64,000 nucleotides of DNA from contig CBDIHP010000018.1 in the NCBI GenBank assembly GCA_965279195.1, positions 15,255 to 79,254 on the forward strand. Direction: 5' to 3'. The notes beneath the pieces are model-generated. The model was not told the origin of the DNA. It searched no databases and saw nothing but the letters and a program-made list of their open reading frames with translations. Position 1 is the stretch's first letter, and each line of letters begins with the position of its first letter. Made by a program: the position numbers and the translations under genes. The stretch comes from CBDIHP01 sp965279195 (GTDB lineage: Bacteria > Planctomycetota > Planctomycetia > Isosphaerales > Isosphaeraceae). Shown one piece after another: positions 18,159 through 26,867 of the stretch.

Positions 18159-19061
18159 ATGGCCAGTGCAACCGAATCCTTCTTCGACCCATTCACGCGC
18201 AACTTCCCCACGATGCTCTGCCCGCTCTGCGAGAGCCCGGGGCCGAAGGGGGGTGCCTGCGCCCGATGCTTCGCCCCGGCCGACGTGATCGACTCGATCC
18301 TCAAGCGCGACAAGCCGCCGAAGTTCGTCGGCGTGCTCGGGCCCAGCGGCGTCGGCAAGACGGTCTACCTCGGCATGCTCCTCGACCTCCTGTCTCGCGA
18401 GGCGTGCGGGGTCCACGGGATCGCCAAGGGGGCCTTCTCCCTGGCCCTCCACCGCAACGTGATCCTCTCGCTGGAGAACCAGAGGTTCCCCGAGAAGACC
18501 CCGTCGGAGCCCGACCGCTGGCAGTGGGCCCACGCCGAGATCACCTCGACCAAGAAGCGTGGCCTGGCGTTCGACATCGTCACGCCCGACGTCGCCGGCG
18601 AGGCCGTCGCCGCCGAGCTGGCCCAGCCGCAATCGAACCGGGTCGTCCGCGCCCTGATCGACAAGTGCGCGGCGCTCGTCGTATTGATCGACATCCAGCA
18701 GGTCGTCTCCAGCGGCCAGAGCCAGGAACTCTTCGCGATGCAGCTGGTCAGCTACCTGACCACGCTCCGTCCGGCGAAGAAGAAGCGGAAGGTCGACGTG
18801 CCGGTCGCGTTCGTCTTCACCAAGACGGACCTCTGCGACGAGCCGATCGACGACGCCGACGGCTTCGCGCAGTCGAACGCCCCGGGCCTGGTGCGGCTCG
18901 CGAGCGCGTCGCTGGAGAGCTACAAGTTCTTCGCCTCGGGGGTCGCCGGGGCGACCGCCCACCTGGTCGCGCCCGACGGCGGCGAGACCCTGGTGCCCCT
19001 CCGTGTCGAGCCCCGCGGGATCGTGGAGCCCATCGCATGGCTGCTCAATCAGTTCCGCTGA
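18159..19061 (+). CDS. Zinc-ribbon P-loop GTPase of the TRAFAC / double-GTPase-like type
   Basis: 300 aa. The N-terminus has a four-Cys zinc ribbon (CPLCESP...GGACARC, about 20-38). A P-loop domain follows: Walker A GPSGVGKT (about 62-69), a switch/Walker B-like FDIVTPDVAGE, and the guanine-specificity motif TKTD (about 224-227). The pattern of a ribbon followed by GVLGPSGVGKTVYLGMLL resembles the DO-GTPase2 families described in predicted bacterial conflict systems; that comparison is from memory. The gene overlaps the next by 25 bases, implying a two-protein unit. Confidence 0.78.
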   Translation: MASATESFFDPFTRNFPTMLCPLCESPGPKGGACARCFAPADVIDSILKRDKPPKFVGVLGPSGVGKTVYLGMLLDLLSREACGVHGIAKGAFSLALHRNVILSLENQRFPEKTPSEPDRWQWAHAEITSTKKRGLAFDIVTPDVAGEAVAAELAQPQSNRVVRALIDKCAALVVLIDIQQVVSSGQSQELFAMQLVSYLTTLRPAKKKRKVDVPVAFVFTKTDLCDEPIDDADGFAQSNAPGLVRLASASLESYKFFASGVAGATAHLVAPDGGETLVPLRVEPRGIVEPIAWLLNQFR

Positions 19062-19765
19062 GCCGCGAGGTCACGAGGGGCTTCAAGGCGGACCAGGCGG
19101 TCTTCACCTCCTTGCCCCGTCGGGCCATCGCCGGCTACCACCTGGTCTCCCGGTCCTCCGGGCTCTCCGACGCCGACGCCCAGGCCATCTCGACCTGGGC
19201 GCCGTCGCACGGCGGCCTCGTCCTCGACCAGTGGAACCGGATCAGCGTCAATTACCAGGTCCTCCCCAGCCAGAGGCTCGCCCTATCGCGGAGCTGCGAG
19301 GGGCCGACCGAGTACTCCGGGCGCGGCAAGAAGCAGATCTACACCCACACCCTGATCTTCGACCGCGAGGCGCTGGAACTCTCCGAGTACCAGCCGATCG
19401 CGATCTATCGCGCCGCCCTGGCGCTCGGCTACTTCCGGTTCCGGAACGAGCCCGAGTCGCTGATGCCGCAGGTGGTCCTGCCGATCGTGTACCCGAAGCG
19501 TGACCAGCGTGGCTGGCAGCAGAAGGCGAAGGAGCATCGGCTCCCGAACATCGAGACGGCCCTGATGACCCTGAACGGGACGCAGTCGATGAAGCTCGCC
19601 CACGGCGGCGACCGGATCGTCCTGGCCGAGTACATCCTGTCGCAGCTCCCCCCCGAATGGCCCCTGCGCGGGAGCTTCTCGACCAGCCTCGTGCCGTCGG
19701 CGGTCCGCCCCTACAAGATGACGCTCGTCGACCTCGGGTCCGGCGGCAGCTCGATGCTGTCCTAA
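19037..19765 (+). CDS. GAP1-N-like GTPase-associated protein
   Basis: 242 aa. Starts at an ATG inside the end of the GTPase gene, with GTGGAG eight bases upstream, which indicates translational coupling. The N-terminus (DQAVFTSLPRRAIAGYHLVS) followed by SGLSDADAQAISTWAP looks like the GAP1-N domains of GTPase-associated proteins. The middle has YTHTLIFD and a helical region. The GAP1-M and GAP1-C parts of longer homologues seem absent. Role inferred: regulator or partner of the GTPase. It is the last gene before a strong hairpin. Confidence 0.68.
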   Translation: MAAQSVPLSREVTRGFKADQAVFTSLPRRAIAGYHLVSRSSGLSDADAQAISTWAPSHGGLVLDQWNRISVNYQVLPSQRLALSRSCEGPTEYSGRGKKQIYTHTLIFDREALELSEYQPIAIYRAALALGYFRFRNEPESLMPQVVLPIVYPKRDQRGWQQKAKEHRLPNIETALMTLNGTQSMKLAHGGDRIVLAEYILSQLPPEWPLRGSFSTSLVPSAVRPYKMTLVDLGSGGSSMLS

Positions 19766-19792
19766 TCCGCGGGCTCGACACGTGAGAATCCT

Positions 19793-19844
19793 GATCGCCC
19801 GCGAGAATCCCCACCGGACCCGGTGAAGGTTCTCGCGGGCGATC
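19793..19844 (+). terminator. Strong hairpin closing the GTPase cassette
   Basis: A perfect 15-bp inverted repeat (GATCGCCCGCGAGAA / TTCTCGCGGGCGATC) encloses a 22-base loop that itself contains CACCG/CGGTG. It starts 28 bases after the stop of the GAP1-like gene. It lacks a long T-run, so it may terminate inefficiently or protect the 3' end. Confidence 0.6.
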
Positions 19845-19976
19845 GGCGTTTCGGGCCGTTTCCCGGGGATTTTCGACGATTTTCGGGCCCGGCACGGCCG
19901 CTGCTTTGGACCTGTCCGGGCCGCGACGATGCAGGTCGAAACGAACGGCAAGGACGGCCCGGGGGAGGTCACGACC

Positions 19977-20534
19977 ATGAGCCTCATGCGACGGACAGCG
20001 GGATTGCTTGGCGCGACGGCGATCGGTTTCGGGATCCAGGGCGGGGCCTCGGCCCTGGCCCACGACGACTACGGTTATGGATACGGTTCGGGATATCGCC
20101 CCGCCTACGGCTACATCCCGGCGCGGGGGACGGCCTACCGGCCGAGCGTGCCGCCCCCGCCGATCCCGGGCGAGGTCTGCGATGCGAGGCCTCAGCCCCA
20201 GGGCGGAAATTGCGTAGATGTCCGCGACGTGCTGTCGCAGTACGACCCGCGCTCGCCGTACTCGCCGGCCGAGCAGCTCGGCAACCGCCCGGGGCAACTG
20301 TACGTCGAGACCGGCTACGCCCCGCGTCGGGCGTTGACGCCGGTCGAGGCCCAGGGGTTCGTCGCCAACCGATTTCGGCCGTCGAGCATCCCGCACCACT
20401 TCGACGAGGCGCGACGGGCCGGCTGGCGCGAGGGCGTCCGGTTCCTCGAAACCGGCCGGCTCCCGCACCACCGCCTCTCCCCCGCCGAGGCAGAAGGCTT
20501 CCGCGCCGCACTCCAGCACGCCACCCGCCGGTAG
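19977..20534 (+). CDS. Secreted Gly/Tyr/Pro-rich protein
   Basis: 185 aa with an N-terminal signal peptide (basic start, then a hydrophobic run ending near GGASALAHD). A YGYGYGSGYRPAYGY segment and a Pro-rich stretch follow. A C-terminal half holds two similar motifs, LTPVEAQGFVANRF and LSPAEAEGFRAALQ, suggesting an internal duplication. GGGGGAGG precedes the ATG. Family not recognised; probably an exported envelope protein. Confidence 0.65.
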   Translation: MSLMRRTAGLLGATAIGFGIQGGASALAHDDYGYGYGSGYRPAYGYIPARGTAYRPSVPPPPIPGEVCDARPQPQGGNCVDVRDVLSQYDPRSPYSPAEQLGNRPGQLYVETGYAPRRALTPVEAQGFVANRFRPSSIPHHFDEARRAGWREGVRFLETGRLPHHRLSPAEAEGFRAALQHATRR

Positions 20535-20552
20535 GGTGGCACCGCCCACCGC
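20531..20552. repeat. Family D repeat fragment
   Basis: GTAGGGTGGCACCGCCCACC overlaps the stop codon of the secreted protein gene. It resembles the arms at 13276-13346 and 51664-51778. Confidence 0.45.
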
Positions 20553-20571
20553 AAGACTTGCCGACATGAAT

Positions 20572-20598
20572 CGCCCCGCATTTCAGCGATGCGGGGCG
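20572..20598. terminator. Bidirectional terminator-like hairpin
   Basis: A perfect 10-bp stem CGCCCCGCAT / ATGCGGGGCG with a 7-base loop lies between two convergent genes (19977 plus and 20715 minus), a fitting place for a shared terminator. Confidence 0.6.
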
Positions 20599-20714
20599 GT
20601 TCCGTTTGGCGGTCGAAGCGTCGGTTCAGCCGATCCGTCCCTCGCACTGGCACAGCCAGTGGCAAACGAACTGGCTCCAAACAGATCAGGGGGTTGCCGC
20701 GAAGACGGATCACG

Positions 20715-22118
20715 TCAGACCAGGATTTCGCGGACGACCTGGCCTCGGCTGATCTCGTGGCGGCGGCCGAGGGGGTCATAATACTCGGTGGAGGGATCGA
20801 CGCCGAGGCAGTGGAAGATGGTGGCGAAGAGATCCTCGGGGCGGACCCTGGCGTCCTTCACCTGGGCGGCGAATTTGTCGGAGGAGCCGTGGATGATCCC
20901 CCCCTTGATCCCGCCGCCGGCGAGTGCGACGGAGAAGGCGGATCCCCAGTGGCCCCGGCCGCCGTTGCCGTCGAGCCGGGGGCTGCGGCCGAACTCGGAC
21001 ATGCAGACGACCAGGGTGTCGTCGAGCCGGCCGCGCGCGTCGAGGTCGGCGATCAGGCCCGAGAGCGCGGCGTCGGTCGGCGGCACGAGGACGTCCCTGA
21101 GCCGCGCGGTCTCCTTGGTGTGGCTGTCCCAGCAGGGGGTGTCCGGCGGCTCGTCGGGTCCGCGATACCAGTTCACCTGGACCAGCCGCACGCCGGCCTC
21201 GACCAGCCGCCGGGCGAGCAGGCAGCCCTGGCCCAGCGGCGACTTGCCATATCGCTCGCGGACCGCGTCGGGCTCCTCTTCGAGCCGGAACGCGCCCCGG
21301 GCCCTGGTCGAGGCGAGGATGTCGAACGCCTGCCTCGCGCGGGCGTCGTGGGCGAGGACGGATCCGCCCGGATCGAGGCGGTCGGCCTGGCGCTTGACCA
21401 GTTCCAGGAGGTCCCGCCGCCGCGCGACTCGCGCGGGGGCGAGGTCATCGGGGAGGTCGATCTCCTGGATCCGATATCCCTGCGGGGTGAGCTTGGCGTT
21501 GAGGAGCCAGGGGTCCTGGGCCCGCCCGAGGAAGCCGGCGTCCTGGCCCGGCCAGACGCTGCCGTCGGTGTTGAAGATCCGGTGCGGCAGGGTCATCGTC
21601 CCCGGCAGGCTGCCGCCGGGGGTGAGAACCCGGCCGGCGAGGGCGCCGAAGCATGGGGCGTCGTTCGGCGCGCCGGGGTTGGCGTTCTCGAAGTTCATCG
21701 GCGCGTGCGGCCGACCCGTGAGCATGTAATAGCCGCTCGACGAGTGGGCATTGTCGCCGGTGGACATCGAACGGATCAGGCAGAGCTTATCGGCCACCTG
21801 CGCGGTCTTCGGCAGGAGTTCCGAGATGAACATCCCCGGGACCTTCGTCGCGATCGGCTTGAACGCCCCCCGGACGTCCGCCGGCGCGTCGGGCTTGGGG
21901 TCCCAGGTCGAGTGCTGGGGCGGCCCGCCCATCAGGAAGATCACGATGCATGACTTGGCCTTCGGGCCCGACCCGGCCCCCGCGCGTGCCTGATCGGCGG
22001 CGAGCAGCCCCCGCAGGTCGAGCCCCGCCCCGAGGAGGCCGAGCCCGCCGATCCGGAGCATCTCTCGGCGTCGCAGCCCGTCGCAGAGCCGCGACCTCGC
22101 CCCCAGGAGCCGAAGCAT
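20715..22118 (-). CDS. DUF1501 family exported protein
   Basis: 467-aa member of the DUF1501 family, which is greatly expanded in planctomycetes and often paired with DUF1553/DUF1549 cytochrome-type proteins. The N-terminus (LRRREMLRIGGLGLLGAGL) is a twin-arginine-like signal. Typical blocks include KSCIVIFLMGGPPQHSTWDP, GDNAHSSSGYYMLTGR, HGSSDKFAA and VCMSEFGRSPRL. The fold is alkaline-phosphatase or sulfatase related. No DUF1549/DUF1553 partner is adjacent. The gene converges with the secreted-protein gene. Confidence 0.9.
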   Translation of the reverse strand: MLRLLGARSRLCDGLRRREMLRIGGLGLLGAGLDLRGLLAADQARAGAGSGPKAKSCIVIFLMGGPPQHSTWDPKPDAPADVRGAFKPIATKVPGMFISELLPKTAQVADKLCLIRSMSTGDNAHSSSGYYMLTGRPHAPMNFENANPGAPNDAPCFGALAGRVLTPGGSLPGTMTLPHRIFNTDGSVWPGQDAGFLGRAQDPWLLNAKLTPQGYRIQEIDLPDDLAPARVARRRDLLELVKRQADRLDPGGSVLAHDARARQAFDILASTRARGAFRLEEEPDAVRERYGKSPLGQGCLLARRLVEAGVRLVQVNWYRGPDEPPDTPCWDSHTKETARLRDVLVPPTDAALSGLIADLDARGRLDDTLVVCMSEFGRSPRLDGNGGRGHWGSAFSVALAGGGIKGGIIHGSSDKFAAQVKDARVRPEDLFATIFHCLGVDPSTEYYDPLGRRHEISRGQVVREILV

Positions 22119-22222
22119 GGGCGCCTCGTGACCTGCATTGAGGTTCTGGATGGATCGTTGAATAAGGTTTGTTGAACAATCGAACTGTAGCAGCCCGACG
22201 GACCTGCGGCAACCCCGGGCGA

Positions 22223-23866
22223 TCAGAGGTCGACGATCTCCTCAGGCACGTCGTGCGTCCGGACCCACTCGTTCCAGCCGGAGAGGCTCTGGCCGAGCGC
22301 GCGGCCGGTGATATTCTCCAGCGCGAAGACGATCTCGTGCTTCGGGAGCGCCCTGTCGTCGCGGAGCAGGCGGAGCAGGGGCCTGACGGCGTGGCGGGAG
22401 CCCATCAGGCCGATGGCGCGGATGGCCGAGATGCGGTCGAAGAGGAGGCGAGACTCGTCGCGGGCGGTCGGGATCAGTTTCCCGAGGAGGATTTGCAGGT
22501 CGTCGGGCCGGAGGAACTCCTCGGCCTCGACATCCGGCTGGGCCGCGACCCAGCGCTTCCATTCCACCAGCAACTCCTGCGGAGTGCGCCCGTAGATCTC
22601 GCGGAAGGTCAAGGCGTTGCGGACCTTCGGCTTCAGCCCGGCGAGCAGGCGTCGGCAGAGGTCGATCCCCCGGGGCACCTCGCCCGAGACGGCCAGGTAT
22701 TCCAGGAACGCGTGCGACTGCTGCTGGAACTGGGTGAGCCGGGCGAAGGTCGCGGCGTCCCGCCAGTCCTTGAACAGCCGCAGGGTGTCCTTCGGCCGGA
22801 GGTCGAAGTAGTCGGACCCTTCCAGCACGCGCCCGGCCTCGACGGCGGCCCGCATCCGGCGGTTCAGGGGGACCGCCTCGGCGGGCGATCGGCCGGGGCG
22901 CCCGAGGAGCCCCCCCAGGCCCTGCAGGAGCCAGGGGTCGAGCCGGTTGGGGTGGGTCCGGTCGAGGAGGGCGTAGCCGGTGGTGATCCCGATCTGGCGC
23001 CCGGGGATCCAGAGCCGATGGTCTGTGGGTTCGAATGACAGCAGGATCAGCCTGAGCGACGACTGGAGCGACACGCCGTCGACGTTCCCGGGGTCGAATT
23101 GCAACTTGCGGCAGTACGTTTCGAAATGCTCGCGCTTGCCGAAGCAGAGGTACCGATAGGTCTCGATGTCCGGCTCGCCGATCCGTTCACGATACGATTC
23201 GATCGTTCCGGCCACAAGCCCGGGGACCGTCCTCGCGACCTCGTCGGCCCCGAACGAGGCGAGTTGAACCGGCGGTTCCTCGATTTCCAGGCTCGGACGC
23301 CCCGCGATCTCCCTGGCCAACTCGAACGGCCCGTCGTCCGTCCGAAGCTGTCGGTACAGGGCCCGGTTTCGCCACACAACCCAACCGACGAGCATTGCGA
23401 ACAATCCGACCGGGATCCCGATCACCGCGAGCAGGAAGTTGACCAGGAACGTGCCCCGGTCCCCGCTCGCGGTGAGCCACGTGGCCAGGAGCGAGCCCGC
23501 GACGACCACGACGATGAGCGTGACATACCCCCGCCGCGCGGCGGCCTTCTGCTCCTGTCTCGACAGGAGCGCGTTGCGGCATCCCGGGCAGATCGGCGTT
23601 TCCTGATCCTTGTCGGTGGGCGTGAAGGGGGCGCCACACTGGCTGCACTCGACCCGCTTGCGGGCGTTCTTCACCGACATTCCGATGATGACGGTGAGGA
23701 ACAGCCCGAAGAACGAGTAGGTCAGCACCTCCGGCGGCAGGGGCTCGCTCATGGGGTCGACGGCAATCCGGACGAACGGCACTGCCACGCCAAAGGCGAA
23801 GCTGAAGAGCAGGATCGAGAACATCATTTTCCCGAGGCTGAGCCTCGGACGCGTCCGTTCCGCCAT
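22223..23866 (-). CDS. Zinc-ribbon multi-pass membrane protein with HEAT-like C-terminus
   Basis: 547 aa. Four membrane helices at about 14-34, 45-64, 113-132 and 140-165. Between helices 2 and 3 lies a zinc ribbon (Cys74, 77, 93, 96: CSQCGAPF and CPGCRNAL). The long cytoplasmic part has helical segments and ends in a HEAT-like unit (DRISAIRAIGLMGSRHAVRP). The region YCRKLQFDPGNVDG...REIYGRTPQELLVEW looks like the C-terminus of peptidase-MA-like domains, but I see no HExxH. Function unknown. ATG 23866 is chosen because the first helix follows directly. Confidence 0.7.
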   Translation of the reverse strand: MAERTRPRLSLGKMMFSILLFSFAFGVAVPFVRIAVDPMSEPLPPEVLTYSFFGLFLTVIIGMSVKNARKRVECSQCGAPFTPTDKDQETPICPGCRNALLSRQEQKAAARRGYVTLIVVVVAGSLLATWLTASGDRGTFLVNFLLAVIGIPVGLFAMLVGWVVWRNRALYRQLRTDDGPFELAREIAGRPSLEIEEPPVQLASFGADEVARTVPGLVAGTIESYRERIGEPDIETYRYLCFGKREHFETYCRKLQFDPGNVDGVSLQSSLRLILLSFEPTDHRLWIPGRQIGITTGYALLDRTHPNRLDPWLLQGLGGLLGRPGRSPAEAVPLNRRMRAAVEAGRVLEGSDYFDLRPKDTLRLFKDWRDAATFARLTQFQQQSHAFLEYLAVSGEVPRGIDLCRRLLAGLKPKVRNALTFREIYGRTPQELLVEWKRWVAAQPDVEAEEFLRPDDLQILLGKLIPTARDESRLLFDRISAIRAIGLMGSRHAVRPLLRLLRDDRALPKHEIVFALENITGRALGQSLSGWNEWVRTHDVPEEIVDL

Positions 23867-23968
23867 GCCGTCCCCTCCGCCCTCGAACACTGCCGTCCGC
23901 CGCGCAGGCTGATAGACTATCGCGATCGCGGAATCCGGCAACTGAAGGGTCGGGAGATCGAGGCACCC

Positions 23969-24391
<423 letters not shown>

Positions 24392-24398
24392 CCCTTTT

Positions 24399-24695
24399 GG
24401 AGTGCGGAAGCAGAGGTTCCGCTTTCCAGAGAGCCCCGGGACGCAGGAACCCGCATCATATCGTCATGACACGTGAATCTGGAGTGCGTCCGCTTGCTGA
24501 CGCTCTCGCCCGGCGGGAGATTGCTCCCGAGAGGGGACGTCGAGTCGACGGTTTCGACTTCGGTCGAGGACGCGTGGCAAGCTCCGCGAGAACAGAGCGT
24601 CGGCAAGCGGACGCACTCCAGATTCACGTCGAGCTTCGATCGAGCACGCGGAGCAAGCTCCGCGAGAACAGAGCGGAAGCGAGCTTCCGCACTCC
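24399..24695. repeat. Large nested palindromic element, repeat family A
   Basis: The outer arms GGAGTGCGGAAGC (24399-24411) and GCTTCCGCACTCC (24683-24695) are perfect. A nested pair at 24471-24506 and 24594-24629 matches over 35 of 36 bases. The motif GCAAGCTCCGCGAGAACAGA appears twice inside. A related copy sits inside the mfnB gene at about 53958-54107. There is no transposase. It looks like a REP/MITE-type non-coding element. Confidence 0.75.
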
Positions 24696-24709
24696 ACGTA
24701 GGGTCAAAC

Positions 24710-25483
24710 ATGTTTCCATATCGGACGGCGGTGATCACGGGGGCGTCGAGCGGGATTGGGGCGGGGTTGGCGAGGGAGTTGGGTAAAAGAGGAGCGAGGG
24801 TGGGGCTGGTGGCGAGGCGGGTTGAGTTGCTGGAGGAGGTGGCGAGGGAGGTGAGGAGAGACGGTGCCGAGGCGGTAGTGGTGGGGGCGGATCTGGGGGA
24901 ACCGGGGGAGGTGAAGAGGGCGGTGGAGGAGGTCGCCCGTGCGTTCGGGATGGTGGATCTGCTGGTGGCGAATGCGGGGGTGGGGATCCGATCGACGGCG
25001 GTTGGGTTCTCGGCGGCGGATGTGGATCGGATGATCCGGGTGAATCTCTCGGGGGCGGCGCACGCGATCGAGGCAGTACTGCCGGGGATGCTCGCGGCGG
25101 GGCGGGGGCGGATCGTGGGGATCAGCAGCCTCGCGGCTTATCGGGGATTGCCCGGTTCGGCCGGCTATTGCGCGACCAAGGCGGGGCTGACCGCCTTGCT
25201 CGAATCGCTCCGGCCCGAACTGGCCCCGAGGGGAGTGGGCGTCACGACGGTCCACCCGGGATTCGTCGAGACGCCCATGATCGCCGGGGCGGACCACTCG
25301 CATCCGTTCGTGTGGGATGTCGACCGCGCGGCGAGACGGATTGTGGAGGGGATCGCCAGGGGGAAGCGGAAGATCGACTTCCCCTGGCAACTGGTCGCCC
25401 TGCTGAGTGCGGTCCGGATGCTGCCGGATCCGATCTTCGACGTGCTGGCTCGCAAACTCGTGCCGCCGCCTTCGAAGAGGTAG
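24710..25483 (+). CDS. Short-chain dehydrogenase/reductase
   Basis: 257 aa. Classical SDR: TGASSGIGAGLARELGKRGA (NAD(P)-binding), the NAG-type motif LVANAGVG, catalytic Ser in GISSLAAYRG, and YCATKAG (YxxxK). Substrate unknown. The ATG lies right after repeat A. The first two thirds are purine-rich on the coding strand and use G-ending codons (GTG, GGG, GCG, AGG) where neighbours use C-ending ones, hinting at a different origin or a local bias. Confidence 0.88.
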   Translation: MFPYRTAVITGASSGIGAGLARELGKRGARVGLVARRVELLEEVAREVRRDGAEAVVVGADLGEPGEVKRAVEEVARAFGMVDLLVANAGVGIRSTAVGFSAADVDRMIRVNLSGAAHAIEAVLPGMLAAGRGRIVGISSLAAYRGLPGSAGYCATKAGLTALLESLRPELAPRGVGVTTVHPGFVETPMIAGADHSHPFVWDVDRAARRIVEGIARGKRKIDFPWQLVALLSAVRMLPDPIFDVLARKLVPPPSKR

Positions 25484-25504
25484 GCGACGGCGACGTGGGC
25501 TTCG

Positions 25505-25834
25505 TCAGTGGGGGTCCTGGCCGACGACGATTTGCTTGACCTCGCCGATGAAGCCGGCGGGGATGCCGATGACGGTGGCGGCGGCGGTCTTGACAACGAC
25601 GTTTCGGTTGGTGCTCTGGTAATACTCGCGAGGCTGGGAGAAGAGCGGGTGGCGGTCGACCCAGGTCATGGACTTCGGGGGGGCGGCGTCGACGACGGTC
25701 TCACCGTCCACCGAGAGGGCCGGCTCGGCGGCGACCATGCCCTTGCGCGAGCGAGTCCCCTGGCAGCCCGAGAGGGTGACGGTCGAGAGCAGGAGGAGCC
25801 CCACGCCCAGCAGTTTCCAGGGTTGATTACGCAT
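25505..25834 (-). CDS. Small lipoprotein
   Basis: 109 aa. A type II signal peptide with lipobox LSGC (Cys around residue 23) follows a basic N-terminus; the mature part ends in a conserved-looking TAAATVIGIPAGFIGEVKQI segment with Gly/Ile-rich character. Start ATG 25834 puts the signal at the N-terminus. Family not recognised. It converges with the SDR gene 21 bases away. Confidence 0.65.
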   Translation of the reverse strand: MRNQPWKLLGVGLLLLSTVTLSGCQGTRSRKGMVAAEPALSVDGETVVDAAPPKSMTWVDRHPLFSQPREYYQSTNRNVVVKTAAATVIGIPAGFIGEVKQIVVGQDPH

Positions 25835-25947
25835 GGGTCCGGCAATCCTTTCGGGCGCGGTGAGCCGACCCACCCCGGGCCGGTATCGCAGTCGCGAGCG
25901 CCTTCAGCTCAAGCCTAGCCCATTTTCCGGGATGTCAAACCGATTCG

Positions 25948-26508
25948 CTACCGGAGCGGGGTGCCGAAGTTGACGCACCAATAGGGCGTGCCGTTCTTGC
26001 TGGTCGCGTAAGCCATGCCGATCTGGGAAAATCGTCCGAGGATATTCTTCTTGTGGGGCGGGCTGTTCATCCAGCCGTCCATGAGGACCTCCACGCTGAA
26101 CTGCCCGAACGCGATGTTCTCCGCCGCGCGTCGGTAGTTGTAGCCCTGCCCCTTGATGCGATCGAACGGGGTCGAGCCGTCGCCGCCCTTGTGGTCCATC
26201 GTCTCGCGGTCGGCCATGTCCTTCGCGTGCTGCTCGGCCGAGGCGGTCAGCCGCGTGTTGAGCACCAGCTTGGTCAGCTTCGCCTTCGCCCGCTCGGCGT
26301 TGTGGGCCTTGAGGAGTTGTTCCAGCGCGTCCTCGGGCACCTCGCGATTGCGGCGCTTCGGGGGCGGGTCGAAGGGGTCGGGCGGGTCCTGCCAGTTGTC
26401 GGCGGTGACGCGGTAGCGCGGGGCGGTCACGCAGGCGACCGTCGGCAGCGCAAGCAGGCCGACAACCAGCATCAGAACCGATCGGCCTGCGCGTGACTTC
26501 GCGAACAT
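25948..26508 (-). CDS. CAP/SCP-domain exported protein
   Basis: 186 aa. Exported, with signal LMLVVGLLALPTVAC that may be a lipobox. CAP domain (about 65-185): LLKAHNAERAKAKL, GYNYRRAAENIAFG, VEVLMDGWMNSPPHKKNIL, IGMAYATSKNGTPYWCVNFG. The His/Glu residues of the CAP cavity appear present. Bacterial CAP proteins are secreted, with mostly unknown functions. GGAGGCGGGG precedes ATG 26508. Confidence 0.85.
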   Translation of the reverse strand: MFAKSRAGRSVLMLVVGLLALPTVACVTAPRYRVTADNWQDPPDPFDPPPKRRNREVPEDALEQLLKAHNAERAKAKLTKLVLNTRLTASAEQHAKDMADRETMDHKGGDGSTPFDRIKGQGYNYRRAAENIAFGQFSVEVLMDGWMNSPPHKKNILGRFSQIGMAYATSKNGTPYWCVNFGTPLR

Positions 26509-26596
26509 CCCCGCCTCCGCCCCGGTTCCGGCACGTCCATTTCTAGGATCGGACGGACCTGCGGAGAGATCAAGTGTCATGGGGCGGGATGGCCTT

Positions 26597-26785
26597 CTGC
26601 GCTGGGCGTGGGCCTCCCGACCCCGCCCTTGCCGTCAGAATCCGTACCACAGGGGAGGGTCTCCAGACCCGGAGATCAGATGCCCCGCGATGCGAGGCCT
26701 TTCCGGATGGGCCTGGAGACCCGATTTGGCGGTACGACGCGGCGGATGCTGGGGCGGGGTCGGGAGACCCTCGCCCAGCGCCACG
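26597..26785. repeat. Palindromic repeat family B (GGGTCTCCAGACCC type)
   Basis: Outer arms GCGCTGGGCG... and ...CGCCCAGCGC enclose GGGAGGGTCTCCAGACCC-like and CCTGGAGACCC-like segments in inverted order. The longest perfect runs are short, but the architecture matches the element at 63441-63665. It fills most of the 360-base gap between the CAP gene and rseP. No coding capacity. Confidence 0.6.
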
Positions 26786-26867
26786 CGGCCCGGCTGGTCC
26801 CGGGTTTCCGAGGGCGGAGTGCCAAGGGCAACCAGGATGATGGATCGCCGTGCGGAGGGCTCCGAGC

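Noticed and set aside
23020..23040. GGTTCGAAT resembling a tRNA T-loop
   Set aside because: It lies inside a coding region, and no cloverleaf stems could be formed around it.
24471..24629. Possible CRISPR-like repeat structure
   Set aside because: The repeats are inverted, not regularly spaced direct repeats, and there are no cas genes.
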